Origin: Niallia endozanthoxylica
GTDB taxonomy: Bacteria; Bacillota; Bacilli; Bacillales; Cytobacillaceae
DNA: 64,000 nt
Direction of reading: 5' to 3'
Assembly (NCBI RefSeq): GCF_008710145.1
Contig: NZ_VYKL01000015.1
Location: 62,001 to 126,000 of the forward strand
The position numbers and the translations under genes are program-made. Of the stretch, positions 46,985 through 56,997 are shown one piece after another. Numbering within the stretch: the stretch's first letter is position 1; each line of letters opens with the position of its first letter. The notes beneath the pieces are model-generated. The model was given only the letters and a program-made list of their open reading frames with translations, was not told where the DNA came from and searched no databases.

Positions 46985-48832
46985 ATGAATTTTTTAAAAA
47001 GACTAGAAAATGAAATATTAATAGCTGACGGCGCAATGGGTACTCTCCTCTATTCTTATGGAAAAGACAGTTGCATTGAACAGCTGAACCTCTCACATTC
47101 AGAGCAGATTATGGATATCCATAAGGCCTATTTGGATGCAGGTGCACAGATTATTCAAACAAATACTTATGCGGCCAATTACTTAAAGCTTAGCCGTTAT
47201 GGTTTAGAGGATTCTGTAAAGGAAATCAACAGCAAAGCTGTCCAACTTGCTAAACAAGCTGTCCAATCAAAGGCTTATATCGTTGGAAGTATGGGCGGAA
47301 ATCGTGGAATTAACCCGCAAGCTATTTCAATCGAAGAAATAAAAAGAAGTTTCCGTGAACAATTATACTGCTTACTGCTTGAAGGAGTAGACGGTATTTT
47401 ACTAGAAACCTATTATGATTTAGAAGAGCTAGAAACAGTTCTTGCGATTGCTAGAAAAGAGACCGATATACCGATTATTGCCCAAGTATCCATGCAGGAA
47501 GTTGGAATACTTCAGGATCATACTACTATCGGAGAAGCTTTAAATCGACTAGAAAGTTTAGGTGCTGACGTTGTCGGTTTAAATTGCCGCTTTGGCCCCC
47601 ATCATATGCTGATGGCATTAGAACAAATTGCCATCCCGTCCAAAGCGTACTTATCCGCCTATCCGAATGCTGGACTGCCTGCTTATACAGACGGAGTTTT
47701 TCATTATGACGGCGATCCAGACTATTTCCGAAAATCAGCTCAATCCTTCCGTGAACAAGGTGTCCGCTTACTAGGCGGATGCTGCGGCACAACACCTGAA
47801 CATATCCGTGCATTTGCCTTAGAGCTTAAAGATACTGAGCCTGTACAGGAGAAGGCACTAAAAATAAAGGAAGAGAAAATTGTCATTTCCACACCAACTA
47901 TTGAACGAGAATATCTTCCTCTGCAAAATATTGTGAAAGAACGACCATCGGTGATTGTTGAGTTAGATCCTCCCAAAAAACTAGATACAACTAAGTATTT
48001 TAGAGGTGTGCAAGCCTTAAAAGAAAAAGGGATTGATGCCATCACAATGGCTGATAATTCACTTGCTTCACCAAGAATATCCAACTCGGCATTAGGCCAT
48101 TTGGTAAAGCAGCAAACCGGGGTACGTCCACTCATTCATATTACATGCCGCGACCGTAATGTGATTGGATTACAATCCCATTTAATGGGATTGCACACAT
48201 TGGGATTACATGATTTGCTAGCCATTACCGGTGACCCGGCAAGAGTCGGTGATTTTCCCGGAGCCTCTTCTGTATACGATGTTTCTTCTTTTGAGCTTAT
48301 ACAAATGATTAAGCAATTTAACGAAGGTCTATCGTTTTCTGGAAAGGATTTAGGACAAAAAACTTCATTTTCTGTAGCAGCAGCCTTTAATCCAAATGTA
48401 CGTCAGCTTGATAAAGCAGTACAAAGACTTGAGAAAAAAATAACCTATGGTGCAGATTATTTTATTACTCAGCCTGTTTATTCAGAAGAAAAAATCATTA
48501 GTATATATGAAGAAACCAAACATTTAGATACTCCTATTTATATTGGATTAATGCCATTAACAAGCAGTAAAAATGCCGAATTCCTTCATCATGAAGTACC
48601 TGGCATTAAAATTGCTGATTCTATTCGTAATAGTATGGCAGCCTATAAAGATGACCCAATAAAAGCATCACAAGAAGGAATAAATATCACAAAAGCACTT
48701 ATTGATACCGCGGCTGAATTATTTAACGGCATTTATCTCATTACTCCGTTTTTGCGATATGAAATGACTGTTGAATTATCCGAATATGCAAATCAAACAT
48801 CAGAGAGATTAAGGAGGAAACACCGTGTCTAA
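46985..48832 (+). CDS. yitJ: Bifunctional homocysteine S-methyltransferase / methylenetetrahydrofolate reductase
   Basis: A 615-residue fusion. The N-terminal Zn-dependent homocysteine methyltransferase domain (residues 1-290) has [32 protein letters not shown] and the zinc Cys motif [13 protein letters not shown] near 264, with an earlier Cys in GLNCRFGP. The C-terminal MTHFR domain (325-615) has [53 protein letters not shown] and [13 protein letters not shown] for FAD and folate binding. It makes 5-methyl-THF for MetH, encoded directly after it. It ends in an 8-bp overlap with metH. Start ATG chosen from GGGG eight bases before. Confidence 0.94.
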   Translation: MNFLKRLENEILIADGAMGTLLYSYGKDSCIEQLNLSHSEQIMDIHKAYLDAGAQIIQTNTYAANYLKLSRYGLEDSVKEINSKAVQLAKQAVQSKAYIVGSMGGNRGINPQAISIEEIKRSFREQLYCLLLEGVDGILLETYYDLEELETVLAIARKETDIPIIAQVSMQEVGILQDHTTIGEALNRLESLGADVVGLNCRFGPHHMLMALEQIAIPSKAYLSAYPNAGLPAYTDGVFHYDGDPDYFRKSAQSFREQGVRLLGGCCGTTPEHIRAFALELKDTEPVQEKALKIKEEKIVISTPTIEREYLPLQNIVKERPSVIVELDPPKKLDTTKYFRGVQALKEKGIDAITMADNSLASPRISNSALGHLVKQQTGVRPLIHITCRDRNVIGLQSHLMGLHTLGLHDLLAITGDPARVGDFPGASSVYDVSSFELIQMIKQFNEGLSFSGKDLGQKTSFSVAAAFNPNVRQLDKAVQRLEKKITYGADYFITQPVYSEEKIISIYEETKHLDTPIYIGLMPLTSSKNAEFLHHEVPGIKIADSIRNSMAAYKDDPIKASQEGINITKALIDTAAELFNGIYLITPFLRYEMTVELSEYANQTSERLRRKHRV

Positions 48833-51800
48833 AGCATCAATAACAGAACAAATGAACAAGAAAATTCTCATTATGGACGGTGCCATGGGCACGATGCTGC
48901 AACAAGCTGATCTTTCTGCTGATGACTTTGGCGGAGAACAATTAGAAGGTTGTAATGAGAATTTAAATCTCACCCGTCCTGATGTCATTGAATCCATTCA
49001 CAGGCAGTATTTAGAAGCAGGCGCAGATATAATTGAAACGAATACATTCGGTGGAACGCGAATTGTACTTGATGAATACGATTTAGGTGCTAAAGCTTAT
49101 GAAATTAATAAAATTGCCGCTGAAATAGCAAAACGAGCTGCAGACAGCTATTCTACCCCATCATGGCCGAGATATGTTGCCGGTTCTATGGGACCCACAA
49201 CTAAAACATTAAGCGTTACAGGTGGAACAACTTTTCTCGAGTTAACGCAGGATTATGAAGAACAGGCCCGTGGTCTAATTGACGGCGGTGCTGATGCTCT
49301 GTTACTTGAAACAAGCCAGGACTTATTGAATGTAAAAGCAGGCTTTCTCGGAATCCAACAGGCATTTGAAAAAACGGGGACCACTCTGCCACTTATGATT
49401 TCCGGGACAATTGAACCAATGGGCACGACTCTCGCAGGACAGTCAATTGAAGCATTCTATATTTCAGTTGAGCATATGAAACCAATCGCCATTGGATTGA
49501 ATTGTGCGACCGGTCCTGAATTTATGCAGGATCATATTCGATCCTTAGCTAAGCTGTCAACCTCTGCTGTCAGTTGTTATCCAAACGCTGGACTTCCTGA
49601 CGAAGAAGGCCATTATCATGAAACACCTGAATCACTGGCGCAAAAATTGTCAGGATTTGCACAAGAAGGCTGGCTTAACATTGTTGGCGGATGCTGCGGC
49701 ACAACACCTGAACACATTAAAGCCATTTCAAAAGCCATGCAAAACTACCAGCCAAGACAGCGTGAAGAGCATAATCTTCACATGGTTTCCGGCATTGAAG
49801 CATTTATTTATGATGACCCAACACTAAGACCCATTATGGTTGGAGAACGAACAAATGTCATTGGCTCAAGAAAGTTTAAACGCCTGATTGCTGAAGGAAA
49901 ATTTGAGGAAGCAGCTGAAATTGCACGAGCTCAAGTGAAAAAAGGGGCTCATGTCATTGACCTCTGTCTCGCCGATCCTGATCGCGATGAAATGGATGAC
50001 ATGGAGAACTTTATCAAAGAAGTCGTTAAAAAAGTAAAAGTACCTCTTGTCATCGATTCTACCGATGAAGCCGTAATAGAAAAAGCCCTTTCCTATTCCC
50101 AAGGGAAAGCAATCATCAATTCAATTAACCTGGAGGATGGAGAGGAACGTTTTCAAGCCATTGCTCCACTTATCCACAAATATGGTGCTGCTGTTGTGGT
50201 AGGAACAATTGATGAAAAAGGGATGGGTGTTACAGCTGAAAAGAAACTTGAAATAGCCGAGAGATCCTACCAACTATTAGTGGAGAAATACGGAATTCCA
50301 CCACAGGATATTATTTTTGATCCGCTTGTTTTCCCGGTTGGAACTGGTGATGAACAATATATTGGCTCCGCCAAAGCAACCGTTGAAGGCATCCGAATGA
50401 TCAAGGCGAAATTCCCGGAAGTCCAAACCATACTCGGTGTAAGTAATGTGTCTTTCGGGTTGCCGCCGGTTGGTCGCGAGATTCTAAATTCTGTTTATTT
50501 ATATCACTGTACTTTAGCAGGTCTTGATTATGCGATTGTCAACACAGAAAAGTTAGAACGTTTTGCTTCCATTTCAAAAGAAGAAGTTGCCATGGCTGAA
50601 CGACTTCTTTTTGAAACAACAGATCAGTCATTGGCTGAGTTTACTGACTTTTACCGTGATAAGAAAAAAGAAACAAAAAGCGGCCTGCCTGATATGACTC
50701 TTGAAGAACGGCTCTCCTACTATGTTGTCGAAGGTACAAAAGAAGGCTTGATTCCAGATTTGGAGTCGGCTTTAGAGAGCTATCCAGCACCGCTTGATAT
50801 TATCAATGGCCCGCTTATGGAAGGTATGAAGGAAGTCGGCCGTTTATTTAATGATAACCAACTAATTGTTGCTGAAGTGCTGCAAAGTGCCGAGGTCATG
50901 AAAGCCGCTGTCTCTTACTTAGAGCCATTTATGGAAAAAAATGATACATCGGCTGCAAAAGGAAAAATTGTTCTTGCAACTGTAAAAGGTGATGTGCATG
51001 ATATCGGTAAAAACCTTGTAGATATCATACTAACGAATAATGGCTATGAAGTGGTTGACCTTGGTATCAAAGTTGCACCGGCTGAATTAATTGATACCAT
51101 TAAAAAGGAAAAACCTGATATGGTCGGATTGTCTGGCTTACTGGTAAAATCGGCACAACAAATGGTTATCACTGCTCATGATATGAAGCAGGCTGGTATA
51201 GACATACCAATTTTAGTCGGTGGCGCTGCCCTATCACGTAAATTTACTGATAATAAAATTTCAAAAGAGTATGATGGTGTCGTTCTTTATGCAAAAGACG
51301 CTATGAACGGACTGTCTCTCGCCAACCAGCTGCAGGACCCGGCTGAATTTGAAAAATTAGTTCAAGCAAAAAAAGAAAAGGAAAATGCTGTACCGCTTGA
51401 GCCATACGTAAGACCAACTGGTTCAGTTGCAGTGAAAGTCCGCAAAAAAGTAATCAGTGATGCGCCGGTTTTTGCGCCGCAGGATTTAAAGCGGCATTTA
51501 TTAAAGTCTTATTCGTTATCCCATGTAGAACCATATATTAATAAACAGACGTTAATTGGCCACCATCTCGGATTAAAAGGAAAACTGGAAAAGCTGCTTA
51601 AAGAAAGGGACGAAAAAGCACTGAAATTAAACGAAATCGTCAATGGATTAATCGAGGATGCTAACAACAATGGCTGGATTACACCGGCTGCTGTCTATCA
51701 ATTTTTCCCTGCACAGTCAGATGGAGACAAGGTGCTTATCTATGATCCAAATGATACAACAAAAGTAATTGAAACATTTGAATTTCCTAGACAGGAATCA

Positions 51801-52268
51801 GAACCTTTCCTTTGCTTAGCAGACTATTTAAAATCAGTTGACAGCGGAGAAATGGATTATGTATCATTTTTTGCTGTAACAGCAGGTAAAGGAATCCGTC
51901 AAATTGCAGATCGTTTAAAAAATGATGGTAAATTTCTAGAGAGTCATGCCCTGCAAGCCTTGGCATTGGAAACAGCAGAAGGATTAGCTGAATTAATCCA
52001 TCGTCAAATTCGAGATCGCTGGGGATTCCCTGATCCTGTGAACTTTACGATGAAGGACCGATTTGCTGCCAAATATCAAGGCCAGCGCTTCTCATTCGGC
52101 TACCCGGCATGTCCTGATCTAGAGGATCAACAGAAGCTATTCAAATTGATTTCTCCAGAGGACATTGGGATTGAACTGACAGAAGGATTTATGATGGAGC
52201 CTGAGGCAAGTGTTACAGCCCTAGTCTTCTCCCATCCTGAAGCAAGATATTTTAATGTATTACGATAA
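48825..52268 (+). CDS. metH: Cobalamin-dependent methionine synthase
   Basis: Transfers methyl from 5-methyl-THF through methylcobalamin to homocysteine. The 1147-residue modular protein keeps all four units: homocysteine/Zn domain (1-310, with [13 protein letters not shown]), pterin domain (330-600, [15 protein letters not shown]), cobalamin cap and domain (640-890, with the Co-ligand DVHDIGKN near residue 723 and VGLSGLL), and the AdoMet reactivation domain (900-1147, [23 protein letters not shown]). It begins at GTG after AAGGAGG and overlaps yitJ by 8 bp. It ends the SAM-riboswitch operon. B12 import or synthesis is therefore needed in this organism. Confidence 0.97.
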   Translation: MSKASITEQMNKKILIMDGAMGTMLQQADLSADDFGGEQLEGCNENLNLTRPDVIESIHRQYLEAGADIIETNTFGGTRIVLDEYDLGAKAYEINKIAAEIAKRAADSYSTPSWPRYVAGSMGPTTKTLSVTGGTTFLELTQDYEEQARGLIDGGADALLLETSQDLLNVKAGFLGIQQAFEKTGTTLPLMISGTIEPMGTTLAGQSIEAFYISVEHMKPIAIGLNCATGPEFMQDHIRSLAKLSTSAVSCYPNAGLPDEEGHYHETPESLAQKLSGFAQEGWLNIVGGCCGTTPEHIKAISKAMQNYQPRQREEHNLHMVSGIEAFIYDDPTLRPIMVGERTNVIGSRKFKRLIAEGKFEEAAEIARAQVKKGAHVIDLCLADPDRDEMDDMENFIKEVVKKVKVPLVIDSTDEAVIEKALSYSQGKAIINSINLEDGEERFQAIAPLIHKYGAAVVVGTIDEKGMGVTAEKKLEIAERSYQLLVEKYGIPPQDIIFDPLVFPVGTGDEQYIGSAKATVEGIRMIKAKFPEVQTILGVSNVSFGLPPVGREILNSVYLYHCTLAGLDYAIVNTEKLERFASISKEEVAMAERLLFETTDQSLAEFTDFYRDKKKETKSGLPDMTLEERLSYYVVEGTKEGLIPDLESALESYPAPLDIINGPLMEGMKEVGRLFNDNQLIVAEVLQSAEVMKAAVSYLEPFMEKNDTSAAKGKIVLATVKGDVHDIGKNLVDIILTNNGYEVVDLGIKVAPAELIDTIKKEKPDMVGLSGLLVKSAQQMVITAHDMKQAGIDIPILVGGAALSRKFTDNKISKEYDGVVLYAKDAMNGLSLANQLQDPAEFEKLVQAKKEKENAVPLEPYVRPTGSVAVKVRKKVISDAPVFAPQDLKRHLLKSYSLSHVEPYINKQTLIGHHLGLKGKLEKLLKERDEKALKLNEIVNGLIEDANNNGWITPAAVYQFFPAQSDGDKVLIYDPNDTTKVIETFEFPRQESEPFLCLADYLKSVDSGEMDYVSFFAVTAGKGIRQIADRLKNDGKFLESHALQALALETAEGLAELIHRQIRDRWGFPDPVNFTMKDRFAAKYQGQRFSFGYPACPDLEDQQKLFKLISPEDIGIELTEGFMMEPEASVTALVFSHPEARYFNVLR

Positions 52269-52308
52269 TAAAAAAAGAAATCGGTTATATTAAGCCGATT
52301 TCTTTTTT
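52269..52308 (+). terminator. Terminator of the met operon
   Basis: AAAGAAATCGGTT / AGCCGATTTCTTT stem followed by further T; also shared by the convergent small gene. Confidence 0.9.
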
Positions 52309-52322
52309 TACTTCCTGTGAAC

Positions 52323-52514
52323 TTATAAATTCTCATTTTGCTGCCCTATTTCATTACTTGCAATAAGGATATTGGCTTCTTCCACTCTCTTATGTTCATC
52401 TACGGAATCACCGGCAACAATTTTTTCATTCGGAAAGATAGATCCATTTTCGACGGTAACTTTTTCTTCTTCTGGAGCAGTCGTAAGATAGTCTTTTGTT
52501 TTTGCTTTTGCCAC
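52323..52514 (-). CDS. Small acidic protein of unknown function
   Basis: A 63-residue hydrophilic protein (MAKAKTKDYLTTAPEEEKVT at the start), rich in Glu, Asp and Asn, with no hydrophobic segment. I do not recognise it. The GTG start at 52514 lies nine bases from AAGGAG, good support for translation. It sits between metH and mnmH on the opposite strand to metH and shares the metH terminator. A structural-spore or regulatory small protein is possible but nothing in the sequence says so. Confidence 0.62.
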   Translation of the reverse strand: MAKAKTKDYLTTAPEEEKVTVENGSIFPNEKIVAGDSVDEHKRVEEANILIASNEIGQQNENL

Positions 52515-52612
52515 GGTTTATCACTCCTTACTATAAGGGTAACCTTAGCCGTTTAACTTATGTCTGGCATTTTCAACAAAAAACAGCCTAGCCATTGTAA
52601 ATGCCAGGTTGC

Positions 52613-53692
52613 TTACATTTCTAGTGCTGTTTCTTCCATTTTAGGAAGATATTGTTCAATATACTTTTCAATCTCGTCTATTGCCCTTTCGAGATGATCT
52701 GCTTGTATTTCCGTAAAATCGTTTGTATACTCATGTTGTTTAAATTGATAACGGGGGTCATAATAATATTGCAGTAGTAAGCGTATGACCTCCCTATACT
52801 GTTTATTTTTTGTATTCTCCAGCAAAGTATTGTATACTTCATCATCTTTTAAGCGTTTTTTTATTAATCCGACCTTTTCTAGAATGGTATCATGAAACCA
52901 AGGTTCATTTTCATTTGGTTTTACATACTCATTATAAATACGCATGACTCTTGTTTCAATGGAAGCATGTAAATAAATATTTAAACCATTAATTTTTTTC
53001 TCATAAAGCTCATCAGGCTGACCTGCTCTTCCAATTCGCTTGCTTTCTGCCTCAATAATGAAATAAGAAAATCTCTTTATCTTTTGCAGACTTTCAAATA
53101 ATAAACTGTCAAAGGTCTTTTGATTATTCCCATCAATTGCAAATCCTACTGCCCCAAAAAGCGAACCGCGGTGAGCAGCCATTCCTTCTAAATCTATAAC
53201 TGGATAACCCTTTTTCTGCAATTGTACTAAAATTTCTGTTTTTCCTGTACCAGTCATCCCATGAAGAACAAGCGCCTGCTTAGGTATTAACATAGGTATC
53301 TGTTCTAAAATATACTGACGATAAGCCCGATATCCTCCTGAGATGCGGACTGATTCAATACCGGCCAAATCTAAGAAGGAAGCGATTGATGCACTCCTCA
53401 TCCCTCCACGCCAACAGTATAACACTGGCTGTTTACCTTCGTCCTTTATATTTTTAATAGAGCCAAGAATTTGTGCAAGCTTTGGGGAAACGATTTCCAT
53501 TGCTCTCCATTTTGCCTCATTAGCCCCTGTTTGTTTATAAAGGGTGCCAACCTCTTTTCTCTCCTCATTTGTAAAAATAGGAATATTTACTGCACCTGGA
53601 ATAGATGCCTCCTCAAATTCACCAGGCGACCTTACATCAACTGGTACAACATGTTCCATTTCTAATAATTCTCTTACAGTAATATCTTTCAA
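52613..53692 (-). CDS. mnmH: tRNA 2-selenouridine / geranyl-2-thiouridine synthase MnmH
   Basis: Replaces sulfur with selenium at the wobble uridine of some tRNAs, by way of a geranyl intermediate. The 359-residue protein is a fusion of a rhodanese domain (residues 1-130, VDVRSPGEFEEASIPGAVNIP and the active-site Cys in YCWRGGMRSASI near 93) and a P-loop domain (HGMTGTGKTEILVQLQKKGYPVIDLEG near 144). This is diagnostic of MnmH/SelU. The start is a TTG eight bases after GGAGG; the in-frame GTG just upstream overlaps that site. SelD is needed for selenium use; no selD is in the window. Confidence 0.93.
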   Translation of the reverse strand: MKDITVRELLEMEHVVPVDVRSPGEFEEASIPGAVNIPIFTNEERKEVGTLYKQTGANEAKWRAMEIVSPKLAQILGSIKNIKDEGKQPVLYCWRGGMRSASIASFLDLAGIESVRISGGYRAYRQYILEQIPMLIPKQALVLHGMTGTGKTEILVQLQKKGYPVIDLEGMAAHRGSLFGAVGFAIDGNNQKTFDSLLFESLQKIKRFSYFIIEAESKRIGRAGQPDELYEKKINGLNIYLHASIETRVMRIYNEYVKPNENEPWFHDTILEKVGLIKKRLKDDEVYNTLLENTKNKQYREVIRLLLQYYYDPRYQFKQHEYTNDFTEIQADHLERAIDEIEKYIEQYLPKMEETALEM

Positions 53693-53721
53693 AATAACTG
53701 CCTCCACCTAATTCTTCACGT

Positions 53722-53754
53722 ATAAAAAGGATATTAGTTATTCTAATATCCTTC
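53722..53754 (-). terminator. Terminator of the 50-residue small gene
   Basis: Minus strand: AAGGATATTAG / CTAATATCCTT stem followed by T5. It separates that gene from mnmH. Confidence 0.87.
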
Positions 53755-53907
53755 TCATTTTTCTTGAGAATGATTGTTTGTCAGCTCTTCACGCAACTGT
53801 TCTTCTTCTTCCTTGACACAAATATAAGCGATTTGTTCCTCTAAAAGATGATGCAAAATATCCTTTTCATCTATACATTCACTTAACTTCTCCTCTTTCA
53901 AACTCAT
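53755..53907 (-). CDS. Small acidic coiled-coil protein of unknown function
   Basis: A 50-residue protein (MSLKEEKLSECIDEKDILHH at the start, LREELTNNHSQEK at the end), about a third Glu or Asp and mostly helical. It has Cys at 11 and 30. I do not recognise it. GTGGAGG is two bases from the ATG and eight from a TTG two codons later (53901), so the TTG may be the real start. A terminator follows its stop directly. Short Bacillus sporulation regulators of this size and charge exist, but no match is claimed. Confidence 0.6.
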   Translation of the reverse strand: MSLKEEKLSECIDEKDILHHLLEEQIAYICVKEEEEQLREELTNNHSQEK

Positions 53908-54007
53908 TACCTCCACGTCAGATATCTAGTATAATTTTTCACAATTATTACAATCTTATACATATAAGCTGCCTCTAGATATTTACATAAAAGTAACATT
54001 AAATGGA

Positions 54008-54583
54008 TTAGTAAATGATATTCTTACCAGTTAATTTCGTAAGAGCACAGCAAAATTTTGTCCATTCTTTTGGGAAACATTGCAGCCCTTCACTTTTATA
54101 CGTTTTAGACCTTGTTTCAAGTTTTACTGACCAGCTTGTACCATCCAGGACAATTCCAGCTTTATCATAATTCGGTTCCCAGTCCCAAATATTTAGTCGG
54201 TATATCTCCTGTTTGAATTCGTTTGTACTGCCTGATACTACCGGCCTATATTGCAATTTTTCACAAGGATCTAGATTCATTTCAAAAAAGATAAAGTGTC
54301 TATAATTGAAATCTACTTTTACTTGGAACCATGGACTTCCACACTTTTCAATATTTGCGGTTAATGAAACTAGATTTCTCTCTGGAAGTAGCGAGACCAT
54401 ATCATTATGAACATAAAAGAGATCTTTTTTTCTACTAATTACTGACTTGATATGTGTATGTCTAACAGGCTTTTTTCTTTCTTTCATAAATAATGGATTA
54501 TTATTTACTTGTTGACAAATAGAAGGAATACTCGCGTGTCCCGCTTGATCGAGATAAGATAGAATAATTTCATACATATTCAT
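54008..54583 (-). CDS. Winged-helix (HARE-HTH-like) protein of unknown function
   Basis: A 191-residue protein in two parts. Residues 1-70 look like a HARE-type winged helix: MYEIILSYLDQAGHASIPSICQQVN, then HIKSVISRKKDLFYVHNDMVSLL. Such domains are found in RNA polymerase delta and in restriction or chromatin proteins. Residues 75-191 form a strand-rich domain I do not recognise, with aromatic residues (FIFFEMNLDP, LNIWDWEPNYDKAG, CFPKEWTKFCCALT). No nuclease motif is visible. GGAGGTA stands eight bases before the ATG. It lies downstream of the ComFB-family gene with 136 bp between. Confidence 0.6.
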   Translation of the reverse strand: MNMYEIILSYLDQAGHASIPSICQQVNNNPLFMKERKKPVRHTHIKSVISRKKDLFYVHNDMVSLLPERNLVSLTANIEKCGSPWFQVKVDFNYRHFIFFEMNLDPCEKLQYRPVVSGSTNEFKQEIYRLNIWDWEPNYDKAGIVLDGTSWSVKLETRSKTYKSEGLQCFPKEWTKFCCALTKLTGKNIIY

Positions 54584-54719
54584 TTATTGTACCTCCGAAA
54601 GATATCCTTTCATAATGGGTTCATTACAATCTTGTAAATTCCATCACTTACTTTAGTTAATGACAGTATACAGCAATGGTTTCGATTTATCTGTAACAAT
54701 TGGCACTAACTGATTATAA

Positions 54720-55001
54720 TTAACCATCATGTTTGGGATATTTTCCGACAATATGAATAGCTTGAATAAGCTTATTATTTATCCACTTACGATTCTCTTC
54801 ACTATTTATATATTCAAATACTCGGTTTCTCCCTTCTTCTGTTGTTACATAATGACTGGGAAGAGTATTTAAACTAAGAGCGATGATTTCATTTCTGCAT
54901 TTATAACAATGACAGAAGATTTGATAATCAGGGCTCATCATGAAAACATTGACAAGTGTTGAAATCACTTCTTCCATTACATTATAAAATCCTTTATCCA
55001 T
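54720..55001 (-). CDS. ComFB-family late competence protein
   Basis: A 93-residue protein with the ComFB pattern: VMEEVISTLVNVFMMSPDYQIFCHCYKCRNEIIALSLNTLPSHYVTTEEG, where CHCYKC forms a CxCxxC zinc site near residues 30-35 and LNTLPSHYV is the family core. In B. subtilis comFB lies between comFA and comFC and has no essential known role. Here it is outside any com operon. In cyanobacteria and others the family can bind cyclic di-GMP, an established link for distant members only. The start ATG has a weak AGGATG site ahead. Confidence 0.8.
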   Translation of the reverse strand: MDKGFYNVMEEVISTLVNVFMMSPDYQIFCHCYKCRNEIIALSLNTLPSHYVTTEEGRNRVFEYINSEENRKWINNKLIQAIHIVGKYPKHDG

Positions 55002-55164
55002 CGTTTCATCCTATCTAAATTTTTCATGAGCTGTAATGATTACTCCATCATATCACAGAATTTATCCATTTTACATGCATATCGATACCTTATTTACCCC
55101 ATACTAGATATGATACCCTAATGGTTATCATAAGTTTCAGCCATTCTAATGAAGAGGTGATTCG

Positions 55165-55317
55165 ATGAGTTACAGAGATCATGTAGATTCTCACTCCCAG
55201 CTTTTCCTTCATACTTGGACGAGACCTAAACATCAAAAGTCACAGGTGAATGGACAAACGAAGAGAAGTCAAAATAATATTATTTTGCGAAGTAACGCGA
55301 AGGCCCATCATTGGTAA
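55165..55317 (+). CDS. YpzG-family small protein
   Basis: A 50-residue basic protein (MSYRDHVDSHSQLFLHTWTR at the start) with H-TWTRPKHQKSQVNGQT, then LRSNAKAHHW at the end. These are the conserved parts of the Bacillus YpzG family of unknown function. GAAGAGGTGA lies close ahead of the ATG and a strong terminator follows. Members are thought to be spore-related from their distribution; this is inference. Confidence 0.82.
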   Translation: MSYRDHVDSHSQLFLHTWTRPKHQKSQVNGQTKRSQNNIILRSNAKAHHW

Positions 55318-55327
55318 GAATGCTGAT

Positions 55328-55369
55328 ACAAAAAAGAAGGAAGCTATATCAATAGCTTCCTTCTTTTGT
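55328..55369 (+). terminator. Terminator of the YpzG gene
   Basis: AAAGAAGGAAGCT / AGCTTCCTTCTTTT stem with an 8-nt loop. Confidence 0.92.
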
Positions 55370-55606
55370 ATAAAAATAAATGGATTTGGAAAGAAATATT
55401 CTTATACATAAAAATATTTTTATAACAAATAAGACAATCATGGACGAATAAAAATAATGTCAGATTTTGATGGCATTTTTTTTATTATTCTTCCTCTCTT
55501 TGTGTTAAAATATTTGAAAAGTATAAAATTGTGTGATAAATCACATTTAAATAGTCTATACACTTATTAAATGGAACCAGTATATAATATAGTTCGGGGG
55601 TATATG

Positions 55607-55789
55607 ATGGATATCGCGGTTACCAATCCATTATTTAAACAGAAATTACTTCAGCATATACAGTTACTTAGAGAGCAGCTTGTCCTTACCGGGATTAAAG
55701 AAGGATTAGATCACGAAAAAACAATCCATCTTAGCCAAAAGCTCGATGAGTATATTTATTTATATCAATCATATGATAAACAAAGCTGA
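55607..55789 (+). CDS. Spo0E-like aspartyl-phosphate phosphatase
   Basis: A 60-residue helical hairpin of the Spo0E/YisI/YnzD family, which dephosphorylates Spo0A~P and delays sporulation. It has the first helix LFKQKLLQHIQLLREQLVLTG, the loop KEGLDHEKTI and the signature HLSQKLDEYIYLYQ (SQxLD; the Asp is the phosphatase residue). A GGGGG site (55596-55600) stands six bases before the ATG at 55607; an ATG one codon earlier (55604) is possible. The further upstream reading to 55571 has no SD. Dispersed repeat copy 2 begins 30 bp after its stop. Confidence 0.9.
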   Translation: MDIAVTNPLFKQKLLQHIQLLREQLVLTGIKEGLDHEKTIHLSQKLDEYIYLYQSYDKQS

Positions 55790-55818
55790 AACAGGAATTA
55801 CAATAAATACATTCATTA

Positions 55819-56039
55819 ATAAAGTGAAACTTCCATCAGCGGGGGTTTTCTTCCTCCCCACTGATGGTTAGTTGAGGCCCATAGGATGTGGGTCACACAG
55901 ACGTTGCCACGAATGTGGCGTTCTTAGTCTGTGATTCCACGAATGGACCTTTACGGGCAGTTGATCCCCCACCTATCTTCTTTTTTTATACTCAGAATCT
56001 TGAGGTGAGGGTCTTACTGCCCGTTAAGAGTAGGATAAA
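55819..56039 (+). repeat. Dispersed repeat, copy 2 (long form)
   Basis: A 221-bp element with ATAAA at both ends (55819-55823 and 56035-56039), over 85 percent alike to copy 1 by eye. It holds the long arms CGGGCAGTTGATCCCCCACC and GGTGAGGGTCTTACTGCCCG, which pair, and the extra module CACAGAC...GTCTGTG enclosing GCCAC / GTGGC, missing from copy 3. It lies between the Spo0E-like gene and a terminator, not in a gene leader. Confidence 0.88.
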
Positions 56040-56042
56040 TGT

Positions 56043-56087
56043 AAAAAAGCCTAAACAATTAGAATCGATGCTAATTGTTTAGGCTTT
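56043..56087 (-). terminator. Terminator of the Yip1 gene
   Basis: AAAGCCTAAACAATTAG / CTAATTGTTTAGGCTTT stem followed by T6 on the minus strand. Confidence 0.88.
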
Positions 56088-56159
56088 AACCATTTGCTTA
56101 CAACGCAATGACTCAATTGGACAAAATCCTGAAACGGCAATCCAGATTTTATTCTTCAT

Positions 56160-56825
56160 TTATAGTCCCACCAGGCTAGAAAAGAGGCTTCCTATCGTTG
56201 CCATGGCGAGGGTGATTAAGAAGAAAATAATAACAATAACGAATGATACAGTCTTCGAAAGCTGCCCAACCTTATGTAATCCTAGTGCGGTTAAAATCAT
56301 GGTCCAAATGCTAAATAGCTCAAATGCGCCTAAAATACCGGATTTATTATTAAATAAACCACCAAGGCTTGTGATATATCCATCCGTACTGCTTACGCCA
56401 ATCGCTGCCATAATAGCAAAATTCAATAGAGTTCCAATTCCAGTGATAAATGAAATATAAGTATTCATAGAAAATAATTGTTTAAAGGATGTCTCTTTTC
56501 TAGCAATTTTAACAATTATAAAATGAATAAGCGAGGAAAATAAAATAGCAAAAATCGGTGCTGCAAAGCCTGACACTGCTGTTGTTGCTTTTGCAATCGC
56601 AAGAGTCATTTCTGCTTCCTGTGTCGTCATACCTGGAAGCATTAAATCCTCTGCTGTCATAGACATAGCGATAATCAAATAAGCTGCTATGTTCAAAACT
56701 GTAACAACTAAAAGAGGAATCCATATTCGAGGATTTTTGCGGATCTTATTAAATTGTTCCCCCGGGCTCCAAATCATTCCTAACAGCTTTGGTCCTGGAA
56801 TTTTTCCCTCTGCTTCTTTTTCCAT
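56160..56825 (-). CDS. Yip1-family multipass membrane protein
   Basis: A 221-residue membrane protein with about five helices: IWIPLLVVTVLNIAAYLIIAM, AAPIFAILFSSLIHFIIVKIA, YISFITGIGTLLNFAIMAAIGV, AFELFSIWTMILTALGLHKV and VSFVIVIIFFLITLAMATIGSL. A short conserved N-terminal piece (GMIWSPGEQFNKIRKNPRIW) is typical of bacterial Yip1-domain proteins. Function unknown in bacteria. The ATG at 56825 follows AAGGAG at eleven bases; an in-frame GTG just upstream has overlapping SD. Lone gene. Confidence 0.83.
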   Translation of the reverse strand: MEKEAEGKIPGPKLLGMIWSPGEQFNKIRKNPRIWIPLLVVTVLNIAAYLIIAMSMTAEDLMLPGMTTQEAEMTLAIAKATTAVSGFAAPIFAILFSSLIHFIIVKIARKETSFKQLFSMNTYISFITGIGTLLNFAIMAAIGVSSTDGYITSLGGLFNNKSGILGAFELFSIWTMILTALGLHKVGQLSKTVSFVIVIIFFLITLAMATIGSLFSSLVGL

Positions 56826-56967
56826 TCCTAAAATCACTCCTTATGTAATAATAAAATAACCTAACCTTTTATTTATACGCAAAACTCGACAAAAAGTTTC
56901 GTTTTTCATTAAAATACCGGTCCAAACATCGTTTTTCATCACTTTCCTATGAATTTATTTATATTCT

Positions 56968-56997
56968 AAAAAAACGCATCAAAAATTAGATACGTTT
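56968..56997 (-). terminator. Terminator overlapping the hydrolase stop codon
   Basis: Minus strand: AAACGTAT / ATGCGTTT stem (one G-U pair) followed by T run; stop TGA at 56981-56979 lies inside it. Confidence 0.7.
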
